From an uncultured Lachnospiraceae bacterium (lineage in GTDB: Bacteria; Bacillota; Clostridia; Lachnospirales; Lachnospiraceae): a stretch of 64,000 bases of DNA. Location of the stretch: NCBI GenBank assembly GCA_900316165.1, contig ONBW01000002.1, positions 100,770 to 164,769 of the forward strand, written 5' to 3'. Below the pieces are notes generated by a model. The model saw nothing but the letters and a program-made list of their open reading frames with translations. It ran no database searches and was not told where the DNA came from. Position numbers and translations under genes: made by a program. Each line of letters opens with the position of its first letter. Within the stretch, counting starts at the first letter, position 1. Below, one piece after another: positions 54,300 to 63,700 of the stretch.

Positions 54300-54558
54300 A
54301 AACCTGTACAATAGATAACGGCTGCCACAGCTGGTGGCTCACTAGGTCACGTTTTTCTGTTCGGTCGCACGCGCTTATTAGCGGCCCTCTGACAAAACGC
54401 ACAGAATTGCTTTTATAAAAATTGCTGACGCAATTTTTTAGCAATTCTGTTTGAACGGTTGTCACCCGGGCCGCAGCTAGCGCGCTCCCTCACAACGAAA
54501 AACGCGACAATCGTTCGCCATTCATCTGTGGCTGCCGTCATCCCAAAAGTCCAGGTTT
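54300..54558. repeat. 259-bp imperfect palindromic element
   Basis: The two halves are inverted copies along most of their length. Landmarks pairing left to right: AAACCTG (54300) with CAGGTTT (54552-54558), ACGGCTGCCACAG with CTGTGGCTGCCGT (12 of 13), a central ACAGAATTGC with GCAATTCTGT, and innermost AAAAATTGC-TGAC-GCAATTTTT. Weaker matches (CGTTTTT, GCGGCC, TGACAA on one arm against their complements on the other) fill the space between. It has no coding capacity. This looks like a MITE-type or BIME-type palindrome inserted between the ACT and PFL genes. Confidence 0.78.
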
Positions 54559-54623
54559 ACAGACTAACGTGCTAAATACGGAATGGGATGTTTTAAAAAC
54601 TTTCCAGATATTGTGAGGATTAC

Positions 54624-55988
54624 ATGATTAACATATTAGAAGTCGAAGAGACCAACCGCATGGTCTCGGACGAGAACCTTGATGTAAGAACGATAACGAT
54701 TGGAATCAGCTTGTTTGACTGCATGGATTCTGATCTCGATAAACTGAATGCGAATATCTATAAGAAAATTACTACTGTAGCCAGGGATCTGGTGGCTACT
54801 GGTGAGAAAATCGAGAAGGAATTTGGAATTCCTATAGTTCATAAGAGAATTTCTGTTACTCCGATCGCTATGATCGGTGCTGCTGCCTGCCACAGCCCTA
54901 AGGACTATGTGTCTATCGCGAAGACGCTCGATAAAGCTGCTAAGACTGTTGGGGTAAATTTCCTCGGTGGTTATTCAGCAATTGTCAGCAAGGGCATGAC
55001 TACTCAGGATAAGATGCTTATCGAGTCTATCCCTGAGGCACTTGCTTCGACTGATTTCGTCTGCTCCTCTGTAAATGTCGGCTCTACCAAGACCGGTATC
55101 AATATGGACGCTGTCCGTCTGTTAGGTCAGATCGTTAAGGATACTGCTCTTGCTACTAAAGAGAACGATTCTCTTGGCTGCGCGAAGCTCGTTGTTTTCT
55201 GCAACGCTCCTGATGACAACCCGTTCATGGCTGGTGCCTTCCACGGTGTTTCTGAGGCTGACGCTATCATCAATGTCGGCGTTTCAGGACCTGGTGTTGT
55301 TAAGACTGCGCTTAGCCATGTGAGAGGTGAGTCTTTTGAAGTCCTCTGCGAGACTATAAAGAAGACTGCTTTCAAGATTACCCGTGTGGGTCAGGCTGTC
55401 GCAAAGGAAGCCAGCAGAATGCTCCATATCCCGTTTGGCATCATCGACCTGTCGCTCGCGCCAACGCCGGCCATTGGCGATTCCGTTGCTGATATCCTTG
55501 AGGAGATTGGTCTTGAGAAGGCTGGTGCTCCGGGAACTACAGCTGCGCTTGCTCTTTTAAACGACCAGGTAAAAAAGGGCGGTATCATGGCTTCTTCTTA
55601 TGTCGGCGGTCTTTCAGGCGCTTTCATTCCTGTGTCTGAGGATCAGGGTATGATCGATTCTGTCGAGGCTGGTGCCCTTACTATAGAAAAGCTCGAAGCT
55701 ATGACCTGCGTATGCTCTGTTGGTCTCGATATGATCGCTATCCCTGGTGATACGAAGGCTACTACGATTTCTGGTATCATGGCCGACGAGATGGCTATTG
55801 GTATGGTTAACCAGAAGACGACTGCTGTCCGCCTGATTCCTGTTATCGGCAAATCTGTCGGCGACACTGTTGAGTTCGGAGGCCTCTTAGGGCACGCTCC
55901 GATCATGCCTGTTAACCAGTTCGACTGCCAGGATTTCGTAAACCGCCAGGGACGAATTCCAGCACCGATTCACTCGTTTAAGAACTGA
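54624..55988 (+). CDS. PFL family protein (UPF0210/DUF711)
   Basis: Protein of the UPF0210 group, structurally related to glycyl radical enzymes such as pyruvate formate-lyase but without the glycyl radical loop; its reaction is unknown. The 454 residues show [60 protein letters not shown] and [13 protein letters not shown], all typical of the family. The AGGATTAC region precedes the ATG. It is expected to work with the ACT protein upstream, since the two co-occur widely. Confidence 0.93.
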   Translation: MINILEVEETNRMVSDENLDVRTITIGISLFDCMDSDLDKLNANIYKKITTVARDLVATGEKIEKEFGIPIVHKRISVTPIAMIGAAACHSPKDYVSIAKTLDKAAKTVGVNFLGGYSAIVSKGMTTQDKMLIESIPEALASTDFVCSSVNVGSTKTGINMDAVRLLGQIVKDTALATKENDSLGCAKLVVFCNAPDDNPFMAGAFHGVSEADAIINVGVSGPGVVKTALSHVRGESFEVLCETIKKTAFKITRVGQAVAKEASRMLHIPFGIIDLSLAPTPAIGDSVADILEEIGLEKAGAPGTTAALALLNDQVKKGGIMASSYVGGLSGAFIPVSEDQGMIDSVEAGALTIEKLEAMTCVCSVGLDMIAIPGDTKATTISGIMADEMAIGMVNQKTTAVRLIPVIGKSVGDTVEFGGLLGHAPIMPVNQFDCQDFVNRQGRIPAPIHSFKN

Positions 55989-55994
55989 CCGAAA

Positions 55995-56102
55995 GCACAG
56001 AGACGAGGGCAAGCGTAAGCGCCGACCGAGTCCTGTGCGAGGCCGTTCTTCGAGATTTGCGAAAACGAGCCGAAGGCGACGTTTGAGCTTAACGAGAAGA
56101 AC
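55995..56102. repeat. Two GC-rich nested hairpins between the PFL and DUF1275 genes
   Basis: Stem A pairs GCACAG (55995) with CTGTGC (56033-56038). Stem B pairs GTTCTTC (56045-56051) with GAAGAAC (56096-56102), and inside it AAACG with CGTTT and GCC with GGC. There is no T tract, so these are not simple terminators. They resemble dispersed palindromic repeats and are richer in GC than the neighbouring genes. Confidence 0.55.
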
Positions 56103-56140
56103 TTCCTTGTTAGGCAAACTTGTAACTATAGGAGGAAAAA

Positions 56141-56866
56141 TTGTCTGACACAAGCACGAGAGAAGACACGAAGTTTCTCGAATGTGAAAAACAGTATATT
56201 TTTTATCTGCTGATATTCGCCGGAGGTGTCTTCGGCGGATATACTTTTGTACAGAGGGGTGGAATTTTCTGTAACGCCCAGACTGCAAACCTCGTGATGC
56301 TTGCTATCCATCTGGGGCAGGGCGACTGGAATGGTGCGCTTTATTATTTTATTCCTTTTCTGGCTTACCTCGGTGGAATTATGCTCAGTGAGCTGCTGGC
56401 GTTTTCTATCAAGCCGCTGCATCTGATGCGCTGGGATACGCTCCTGGTTGGCATTGAGGCTGTAGTCACTATTCTTGTTGGTTTTATTCCGCAGTCGGCG
56501 CCTGACCAGATCAGCCAGGTTTCGCTGAACTTTCTCGCCGCTATGCAGTTTAACACTTTCAGGCAGGCCGAGGGTGTCGGCATGGCAACTACTTTCATCA
56601 CTAATCATGTAAGGCAGATGGGAAGCCACCTCGTTCAGTATCTTCACCACAGAAAGCCTGAGAATTTCAATCGTTTCAGAAGACATTCTACGATGGTTGT
56701 TTTCTTTGTCGCCGGGGCTGCTGTATGCTCATTCTGCTGCAAGATTATCGGCGATTATGCCATCTGGTGTGCTTCCGGAATCGAGATTTTCGTCTTCTTC
56801 CGCCTTCTTTACGCTGACCGTACCTATGAAAGTGAGCTTCTTTACAGGAAACCGAAGGGACACTGA
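56141..56866 (+). CDS. YoaK family membrane protein (DUF1275)
   Basis: A 241-residue polytopic membrane protein with about six helices. It shows the DUF1275 layout: FAGGVFGGYTFVQRGGIFCNAQTANLVMLA at the start, and MQFNTFRQAEGVGMATTFITNHVRQMG in the middle. The function of the family is not established. The start is TTG at 56141, five bases after GGAGG; there is no in-frame ATG before the first membrane helix. The hairpin pair upstream lies between it and the PFL gene. Confidence 0.88.
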   Translation: MSDTSTREDTKFLECEKQYIFYLLIFAGGVFGGYTFVQRGGIFCNAQTANLVMLAIHLGQGDWNGALYYFIPFLAYLGGIMLSELLAFSIKPLHLMRWDTLLVGIEAVVTILVGFIPQSAPDQISQVSLNFLAAMQFNTFRQAEGVGMATTFITNHVRQMGSHLVQYLHHRKPENFNRFRRHSTMVVFFVAGAAVCSFCCKIIGDYAIWCASGIEIFVFFRLLYADRTYESELLYRKPKGH

Positions 56867-56952
56867 GGAAGTTTACGGACTGGAGATGGAAAATGAGTCT
56901 TTTTTACAATTAATTTCCTGTGGCTTCAGTTGTAAATACCTATAAAATCTTG

Positions 56953-56981
56953 TTGCAAAACACCCTCAGAAAGATTATAAT
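56953..56981 (+). promoter_or_regulatory. Promoter of the chemoreceptor gene
   Basis: TTGCAA (56953-56958), a 17-base spacer and a perfect TATAAT (56976-56981), about 36 bases upstream of the ATG. Confidence 0.75.
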
Positions 56982-57017
56982 TAAATAGAATTATTAACTT
57001 AGATTGGGGGTTATTTT

Positions 57018-58703
57018 ATGAAGCTTAGAAGCAAATTTTCACTGTTTTACAACGTATGTATGGTTGCGATGGCTGTATTGCTGTTCTTTCTGTCTTTTAA
57101 CATCTCGAAGTCAGGATATGAGACCTGCTTTGAGCAGAAGGCAACCGGGGATTTAAGCCAGATGCACCAGCTGCTTGACTATGAATGTCCGGGTGAATAC
57201 GAGGTAAAGGATGACGGATTTTACAAAGGTGAAGTAAAGCTTGACGAAAACAATGACTTAGTTGACGGGCTCAGCAAACTTTCCGGGGATAACATCACAA
57301 TATTCAACGGCGATACCAGGATAGCGACTACTTTTTCAGAAAATGGCAAGAGGATGACAGGCACCAAGGCAGCATCAAATGTCATTGATACAGTAATCAA
57401 AGGCGGCAAGAATTACATCGGTGTCGCAAATATTCTTGGGCAGAATTACGTAAGTGCATATATGCCGATAAAGACCAGCGATGGAAAAATAGTCGGAATG
57501 CTTTTTGTAGGTATTACAAAGAGTGAGATTGAGTCTGTTCAGCGCAGATTTATCATATATTTTTGGGCAATCACAGTAATCCTTATCGTAATTTCGTTCT
57601 TTGGTATAAATAGATATTGCAAGCGTACCTTTACTCCGCTTGAAAAGGCACAGGATCTTTTGGATAAGATGTCAAAAGGTGACCTGAAGTCTCCTGACCT
57701 TGCTGTGCCGAAGGGTAAGGACGAGATAGTAAGTATAACGAAGAGCGCTAACTCACTTAAGAATTCACTGAATCAGCTGATGAGGTCTATTTCTGAGTCA
57801 GCTCAGCAGGTAGCTGCGTCAAGTGAGGAACTTACAGCGTCAGCTTCAGAGACGGCAGATTCTATCAACAGTGTGGCGCAGTCAGTGGTAAAAATGGCTG
57901 AGGGCGCAGGTGAGCAGAACAAGCTCGTCGATGATGTGCTCGATGTAAGGCAGGATTCAATTGAAGCCATGAATGGATTTGAGTCCGTGTCAGAGTCAAT
58001 CAAGGATTCAGTTGGCACGACGGCAGATGATACGGCATCAGGTCAGGAAGCTGTAAACAACGCCACCACTTCTATGGAGAATATGAAGGCTCAGATCGCA
58101 AAGGTAGCAGCTGTGGTCGACAGGCTTGGCCAGAAATCAAACGAGATTGGCCAGATAATAAGCACTATTTCAGACATTGCTTCTCAGACAAATCTTCTGT
58201 CACTTAATGCTTCAATAGAGGCAGCCAGAGCAGGAGAGGCTGGACGCGGCTTCGCAGTAGTTGCGGAGGAAATCGGCCAGCTGGCTGAGCAGTCTGGAAA
58301 GGCAGCATCTGACATTTCAGATATCATCGGAGGAATCCAGAACGATACAAATGACGCGATAGCTGCGATGAATGTAAGCAGCAAGGCAGTTGAAGAGAGC
58401 ACTGAGATAGTAGAAAAAGCAGGAGCTGCTTTTGAAAAAATATCCTCAAGTGTTAATGAACTCAGAAATAATATCGATTCTCTTTATGCGTCAATGCAGC
58501 AGCTTGCAGCAAAGAGCAATGAGATGACTGAACCTCTCAACAGCACAAAGGACAAGGCAACGCTTGTATCTGATGAGTCGCAGACAGTATCAGCATCCAC
58601 CCAGGAGCAGGCAGCAGTTATGGGTGAGATTTCAAATGCCGCTGCGTCACTTGCAGAGATGGCTCAGTCACTGCAGAAGAGCATCGCGCAGTTTGAGGTG
58701 TGA
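57018..58703 (+). CDS. Methyl-accepting chemotaxis protein with extracellular Cache-type sensor
   Basis: Membrane chemoreceptor that signals to CheA/CheW. Layout: membrane helix (about residues 10-30), extracellular single-Cache-like sensor (35-175, with [14 protein letters not shown] and [21 protein letters not shown]), second helix (about 180-200), HAMP ([18 protein letters not shown]), and a cytoplasmic coiled coil with the conserved tip [35 protein letters not shown]. Ligand unknown. No flagellar or che genes are present in the window. The ribosome binding site is GGGGG. 561 residues. Confidence 0.94.
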   Translation: MKLRSKFSLFYNVCMVAMAVLLFFLSFNISKSGYETCFEQKATGDLSQMHQLLDYECPGEYEVKDDGFYKGEVKLDENNDLVDGLSKLSGDNITIFNGDTRIATTFSENGKRMTGTKAASNVIDTVIKGGKNYIGVANILGQNYVSAYMPIKTSDGKIVGMLFVGITKSEIESVQRRFIIYFWAITVILIVISFFGINRYCKRTFTPLEKAQDLLDKMSKGDLKSPDLAVPKGKDEIVSITKSANSLKNSLNQLMRSISESAQQVAASSEELTASASETADSINSVAQSVVKMAEGAGEQNKLVDDVLDVRQDSIEAMNGFESVSESIKDSVGTTADDTASGQEAVNNATTSMENMKAQIAKVAAVVDRLGQKSNEIGQIISTISDIASQTNLLSLNASIEAARAGEAGRGFAVVAEEIGQLAEQSGKAASDISDIIGGIQNDTNDAIAAMNVSSKAVEESTEIVEKAGAAFEKISSSVNELRNNIDSLYASMQQLAAKSNEMTEPLNSTKDKATLVSDESQTVSASTQEQAAVMGEISNAAASLAEMAQSLQKSIAQFEV

Positions 58704-58773
58704 TAGCACATAGATTCTTGAAAAAATAAAAGCGATATCAAGCTGCTGGGTACCTTTTGAATCCACAATTAAT

Positions 58774-58811
58774 AATCTCTCCGGTCAGATAAAGACTGGA
58801 GAGATTTTTTA
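58774..58811 (+). terminator. Intrinsic terminator after the chemoreceptor gene
   Basis: AATCTCTCC/GGAGAGATT (58774-58782 with 58797-58805) forms a 9-bp stem followed by a T run. Confidence 0.85.
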
Positions 58812-58882
58812 CTGCTACTTGAAAATCGGTTATTTTTCCTGTATGATAAGAAAAGTTTTGCAAAACACTATGGAGGATAAGC

Positions 58883-60526
58883 ATGATACAGGCTTCAAAT
58901 ATTTCGCTGCGTGTCGGTAAGAAGGCACTTTTCGAAGACGTAAATATCAAGTTCACAGAGGGCAACTGCTACGGAATCATCGGAGCAAACGGAGCAGGAA
59001 AATCAACCTTCCTGAAGATTTTGTCGGGAAGACTTGAGCCTACGACTGGTGAGATTTCGATAACTCCGGGCCAGAGACTTTCATTTCTGGAGCAGGATCA
59101 GTTCAAGTATGACGACCAGATCGTGCTCGACACTGTGATCCAGGGCAACCAGCATCTCTATGATGTAAGAGAAGAGAAGGACGCAATCTACGCAAAGCCT
59201 GATTTTTCAGATGAGGATGGAATCCGCGCGTCCGAGCTTGAGGCTGAGTTTGCTGACATGGACGGCTGGAACGCAGAGAGCGATGCTGAGACACTTCTGA
59301 ATGGACTCGGAGTTTCAACTGAGAATCATCAGAAAAAAATGAGCGAGCTTCCGGGCGCACTAAAGGTCAAGGTTCTTCTCGCGAGAGCGCTTTTTGGAAA
59401 TCCGGATATCCTGCTTCTCGATGAGCCTACGAACCACCTCGATCTCGATGCTATCGGCTGGCTTGAGGAGTTTCTTATTAATTTCGAGAACACAGTCATT
59501 GTAGTATCGCATGACAGATATTTTTTGAATAAGGTTTGTACGCACATCGCGGACATCGACTACGGCAAGATCCAGCTGTATTCAGGAAACTACGATTTCT
59601 GGTATGAGTCATCACAGCTGATTTTAAAGCAGAGAAAAGAAGAAAATAAAAAGAAAGAAGAGCAGATAAAAGAGTTGAAGGAATTCATCTCGAGATTCTC
59701 GGCAAACGCTGCTAAGAGTAAGCAGGCGACGTCAAGAAAGAGAGCTCTTGAGAAAATTCAGCTGGACGACATCCGCCCTTCTTCCCGAAAATATCCGTTT
59801 ATTGACTTCCGCCCGAAGAGAGAAATCGGAAATGAAGTCCTTACTGTTGATGGAATCACAAAGACCATAAATGGGAAGAAAGTTCTTGACAATGTTTCGT
59901 TTGTTGTAGGACACGATGACAAGATCGCGTTTGTAGGAGGAAACGAGGCTGCAAAGACCGCGCTCTTCGAGATTCTCTCAGGAAATATGGAGCCGGACAG
60001 TGGAGACTACAAGTGGGGTGTTACCACATCCCAGTCATATTTTCCAAAGGACAATTCGAAAATTTTCGACGGCAATGATATGATAATTGCCGACTGGCTT
60101 ACGCAGTTCTCCGAGATAAAGGACGCAACTTATGTTAGAGGATTCCTCGGACGAATGCTCTTCAAGGGTGAGGACGGCAACAAGAAAATGAAAGTTCTCT
60201 CCGGAGGTGAGAAGGTTCGTGTGCTTCTTTCAAGAATGATGATCGAGGCGTCAAATGTCTTGATGCTGGATGAGCCGACAGACCATCTGGATATGGAATC
60301 TATTACGGCGCTGAACCAGGGAATGAAGAAGTTCAAGGGAGTCATCCTCTTCTCATCAAGAGACCACGAGATAGTGGAGACGACTGCCAATCGAATCATC
60401 GAATTCCTGCCGGATGGAGGAATGATAGATAAAGTCACGACCTACGACGAGTATCTCGAGTCAGATGAGATGGCAAGAAAGAGAACTGTATATACGACTA
60501 CAGATGATGAAGAATCAGATGATTGA
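58883..60526 (+). CDS. ABC-F family ATPase (YbiT-like)
   Basis: Cytosolic ribosome-acting ABC-F ATPase with two nucleotide-binding domains and no membrane part. NBD1 has GANGAGKST (about residue 38), a divergent signature SELPGALKVK and Walker B ILLLDEPTNHLDL. A charged linker helix follows (KEENKKKEEQIKELKEF). NBD2 has a changed P-loop GGNEAAKT (alanine for the last glycine), signature LSGGEKVRV and Walker B VLMLDEPTDHLDM. The degenerate first signature and second P-loop recall E. coli YbiT and its Firmicute relatives. The site TGGAGGA precedes the ATG. A role in translation or antibiotic protection cannot be distinguished. Confidence 0.92.
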   Translation: MIQASNISLRVGKKALFEDVNIKFTEGNCYGIIGANGAGKSTFLKILSGRLEPTTGEISITPGQRLSFLEQDQFKYDDQIVLDTVIQGNQHLYDVREEKDAIYAKPDFSDEDGIRASELEAEFADMDGWNAESDAETLLNGLGVSTENHQKKMSELPGALKVKVLLARALFGNPDILLLDEPTNHLDLDAIGWLEEFLINFENTVIVVSHDRYFLNKVCTHIADIDYGKIQLYSGNYDFWYESSQLILKQRKEENKKKEEQIKELKEFISRFSANAAKSKQATSRKRALEKIQLDDIRPSSRKYPFIDFRPKREIGNEVLTVDGITKTINGKKVLDNVSFVVGHDDKIAFVGGNEAAKTALFEILSGNMEPDSGDYKWGVTTSQSYFPKDNSKIFDGNDMIIADWLTQFSEIKDATYVRGFLGRMLFKGEDGNKKMKVLSGGEKVRVLLSRMMIEASNVLMLDEPTDHLDMESITALNQGMKKFKGVILFSSRDHEIVETTANRIIEFLPDGGMIDKVTTYDEYLESDEMARKRTVYTTTDDEESDD

Positions 60527-60532
60527 CTTCAT

Positions 60533-60557
60533 CGCCGCCCTACGGGGCGGTCCTTTT
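60533..60557 (+). terminator. Intrinsic terminator after the ABC-F gene
   Basis: A CCGCCC-TAC-GGGGCGG hairpin (60535-60550) is followed by TCCTTTTT. Confidence 0.82.
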
Positions 60558-60610
60558 TATTTATGGAAAAGCTGTACCGCATAAAGAACACCGAATAGTT
60601 GGGAAAATCA

Positions 60611-60639
60611 TTGAACTTTTTGACAAAAAATACTATATT
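60611..60639 (+). promoter_or_regulatory. Promoter of nifJ
   Basis: TTGAAC (60611-60616), a 17-base spacer and TATATT (60634-60639). The resulting leader of about 90 bases contains the hairpin at 60665-60697. Confidence 0.6.
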
Positions 60640-60664
60640 TAGAAAGGACGAAATCGTGCGGCTA

Positions 60665-60697
60665 TCATGCCGTGCTTTTCATGTAAGAACGGCATGA
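60665..60697 (+). promoter_or_regulatory. Hairpin in the nifJ leader
   Basis: A perfect 9-bp stem TCATGCCGT/ACGGCATGA (60665-60673 with 60689-60697) and a 15-base loop lie in the 5' leader, with no T tract. It could stabilise this probably abundant mRNA or bind a regulator. Confidence 0.55.
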
Positions 60698-60736
60698 AAG
60701 ATCGTCGAATAGTATAGTAGTAGGAGGAAAGACTAA

Positions 60737-63700
60737 ATGATCAAGAGATCAATGAAGACCATGGATGGAAACCATGCAGCCGCTCATGCATCTTATGCAT
60801 TTACAGATGTTGCAGCTATCTATCCTATCACACCTTCATCAGTTATGGCAGAAGCTACTGATGAGTGGGCTACTGCAGGCAGAAAGAACATTTTCGGCCA
60901 GACAGTACAGATTACTGAGATGCAGTCTGAGGCCGGTGCAGCAGGAGCTGTTCACGGATCACTCGCAGCTGGTGCATTAACCACCACATTCACAGCATCA
61001 CAGGGACTTTTACTTATGATCCCTAACCTGTATAAGATCGCAGGTGAAGGACTTCCAGGAGTATTCAACGTATCAGCTCGTTGTGTAGCTACACACGCTC
61101 TGAATATCTTCGGTGACCACTCAGATGTATATGCGTGCCGTCAGACAGGATGCGCAATGCTTTGCGAATCATCAGTTCAGGAAGTTATGGATTTAACTCC
61201 TGTTGCACATCTTGCAGCTCTTGAGGGACATGTTCCATTCATCAACTTCTTCGATGGATTCCGTACATCACACGAGATTCAGAAGATCGAGACATGGGAT
61301 TACAAGGATCTTGCAGATATGCTTGATATGAACCTTGTAGAGGACTTCAGAAAGAACGCCCTTAACCCAGAGCATCCAAGAGAAATGGGATCAGCTCAGA
61401 ACCCAGACCTCTTCTTCCAGACTCGTGAGGCTTGCAACAGTACATATGACGCTCTTCCAGCTATCGTAACCAAGTACATGGATAAGATCAACGAGAAGAT
61501 CGGTACAGATTACAAGCTCTTCAACTACTATGGTGATCCAGACGCAGAGAGCGTTATCATTGCCATGGGTTCAGTTTGCGAGACAATTGATGAGACAATC
61601 GATTACCTTCGTAAGGAAGGCGAGAAGGTCGGCGTCGTTAAGGTTAGACTTTATCGTCCGTTCGTTAAGGAAGCCCTTCTTTCAGTTATTCCTAAGTCTG
61701 TTAAGAGAATCTCAGTTCTAGACAGAACAAAGGAGCCAGGATCAATCGGTGAGCCTCTCTACCTCGATGTAGTTGCAGCTCTTAAGGGATCAGAGTTCGA
61801 GAGCGTTCCAGTTTACACTGGCCGTTATGGACTTGGTTCAAAGGATACTACACCAGGACAGATCATCGCAGTATTCAGAAATACAGAGAAGCCTAGATTT
61901 ACAATCGGCATCACAGATGATGTTACCAACCTTTCACTTGAGGTTAAGGAGAACCCTGTTACTACTCCAGAGGGAACCACGAACTGCAAGTTCTGGGGAC
62001 TCGGCGCAGATGGTACAGTAGGTGCTAACAAGAACTCCATTAAGATCATCGGTGATAACACCGACATGTATGCTCAGGCATATTTCGATTATGATTCAAA
62101 GAAGTCCGGCGGTGTCACAATTTCTCACCTTCGTTTCGGACATCAGCCTATCAGATCTACATACCTGATCTCACAGGCTAACTTCGTAGCATGCCACTGC
62201 ACAGCATACATCTACAAGTACAACATGGTTCAGGACCTTGTTCCAGGCGGTACATTCCTGTTCAATACTCAGTGGACAGAGGATGAGCTTGATGAGAAGC
62301 TTCCTGGCCAGGTAAAGAGATACATCGCAGAGAATAACATCAATTTCTACATCATTGATGGTGTTAAGATCGGTAAGGAGATCGGACTTGGAAAGCGTAT
62401 CAACACTGTCCTTCAGTCAGCATTCTTCTCACTGACAAAGCTCATCCCAGAGGAGCAGGTGCTTAAGCTCATGAAGGATGCAGCTAAGGCTTCATATGCT
62501 CGTAAGGGTGATGATGTCGTAAAGATGAACTGGGATGCCATCGACGCAGGTGCTACAGCTTATCATAAGGTTAACGTACCTGAGAGCTGGAAGAACTGCA
62601 AGGATGATGACCTTTCAGTTGAGGTTAAGGGTGACAGAGCTGATGCTGTTGAGTTCGTTAAGAACATTCAGCAGAAGGTTAACGCTCAGCAGGGTAACAC
62701 AATTCCTGTTTCTGTAGTAAAGAAGTATGCAGATGGTTCTACACCTTCTGGTACAGCTGCTTTCGAGAAGCGTGGTGTTGCTACTGATGTTCCAGTTTGG
62801 GATGTTACTAAGTGTATTCAGTGTAACCAGTGTTCACTTGTCTGCCCACACGCTGTAATCCGTCCTGTAGCTATGACAGCTGACGAGGCTGCTAAGGCTC
62901 CAGAGGGAATGGCTATGAAGGATATGACAGGAATGCCGAACTACAAGTTCGCAATCACTGTTTCAGCATTCGACTGCACAGGCTGCGGTTCATGTGTAAA
63001 TGTCTGCCCAGTAGATGCTCTTTCAATGGATTCATTCGAGGAGAACGAAGGCGAGCAGAAGTACTTCGATTATGCAGTATCACTTCCAGAGAAGGAAGAT
63101 GTCGTAGAGAAGTTCAAGGTAAATACAGTAAAGGGTTCACAGTTCAAGAAGCCGCTTCTTGAGTTCTCAGGAGCTTGCGGTGGCTGCGGTGAGACACCTT
63201 ATGCTAAGCTTATTACACAGCTCTTCGGTGACAGAATGTATGTAGCAAACGCTACAGGATGCTCTTCTATCTGGGGTAACTCTTCACCATCTACTCCTTA
63301 CACTGTAAATGATCAGGGCAAGGGTGTTGCTTGGTCTAACTCACTTTTCGAAGATGCAGCTGAGTTTGGTTATGGTATGCTTCTTGCTCAGAGAGCTATC
63401 CGTGACAGACTTAAGAGAGAGCTCGATGATATGAACGCTACTGGCGAGCTCGCAGATGCTATCAAGGAGTGGAACGATACATTCGCAAGCGGAATTCTCA
63501 ACGGACCTGCTACAGACAAGCTTGTTGCAGCTCTTGAGAAGGATGGCAGTGCAGCAGCAAAGGCTATCCTTGAGGAGAAGAATTTCTTAGCCAAGAAGTC
63601 ACAGTGGGTATTCGGTGGCGATGGCTGGGCTTATGATATTGGATACGGCGGACTCGATCACGTTATCGCTTCTGGCAAGGACATCAATATCATGGTTTAT

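Noticed and set aside
54292-54623. tRNA or rRNA gene in the ACT-PFL gap.
   Set aside because: The pairing is one long inverted repeat rather than a cloverleaf, with no T-arm or anticodon arm pattern.
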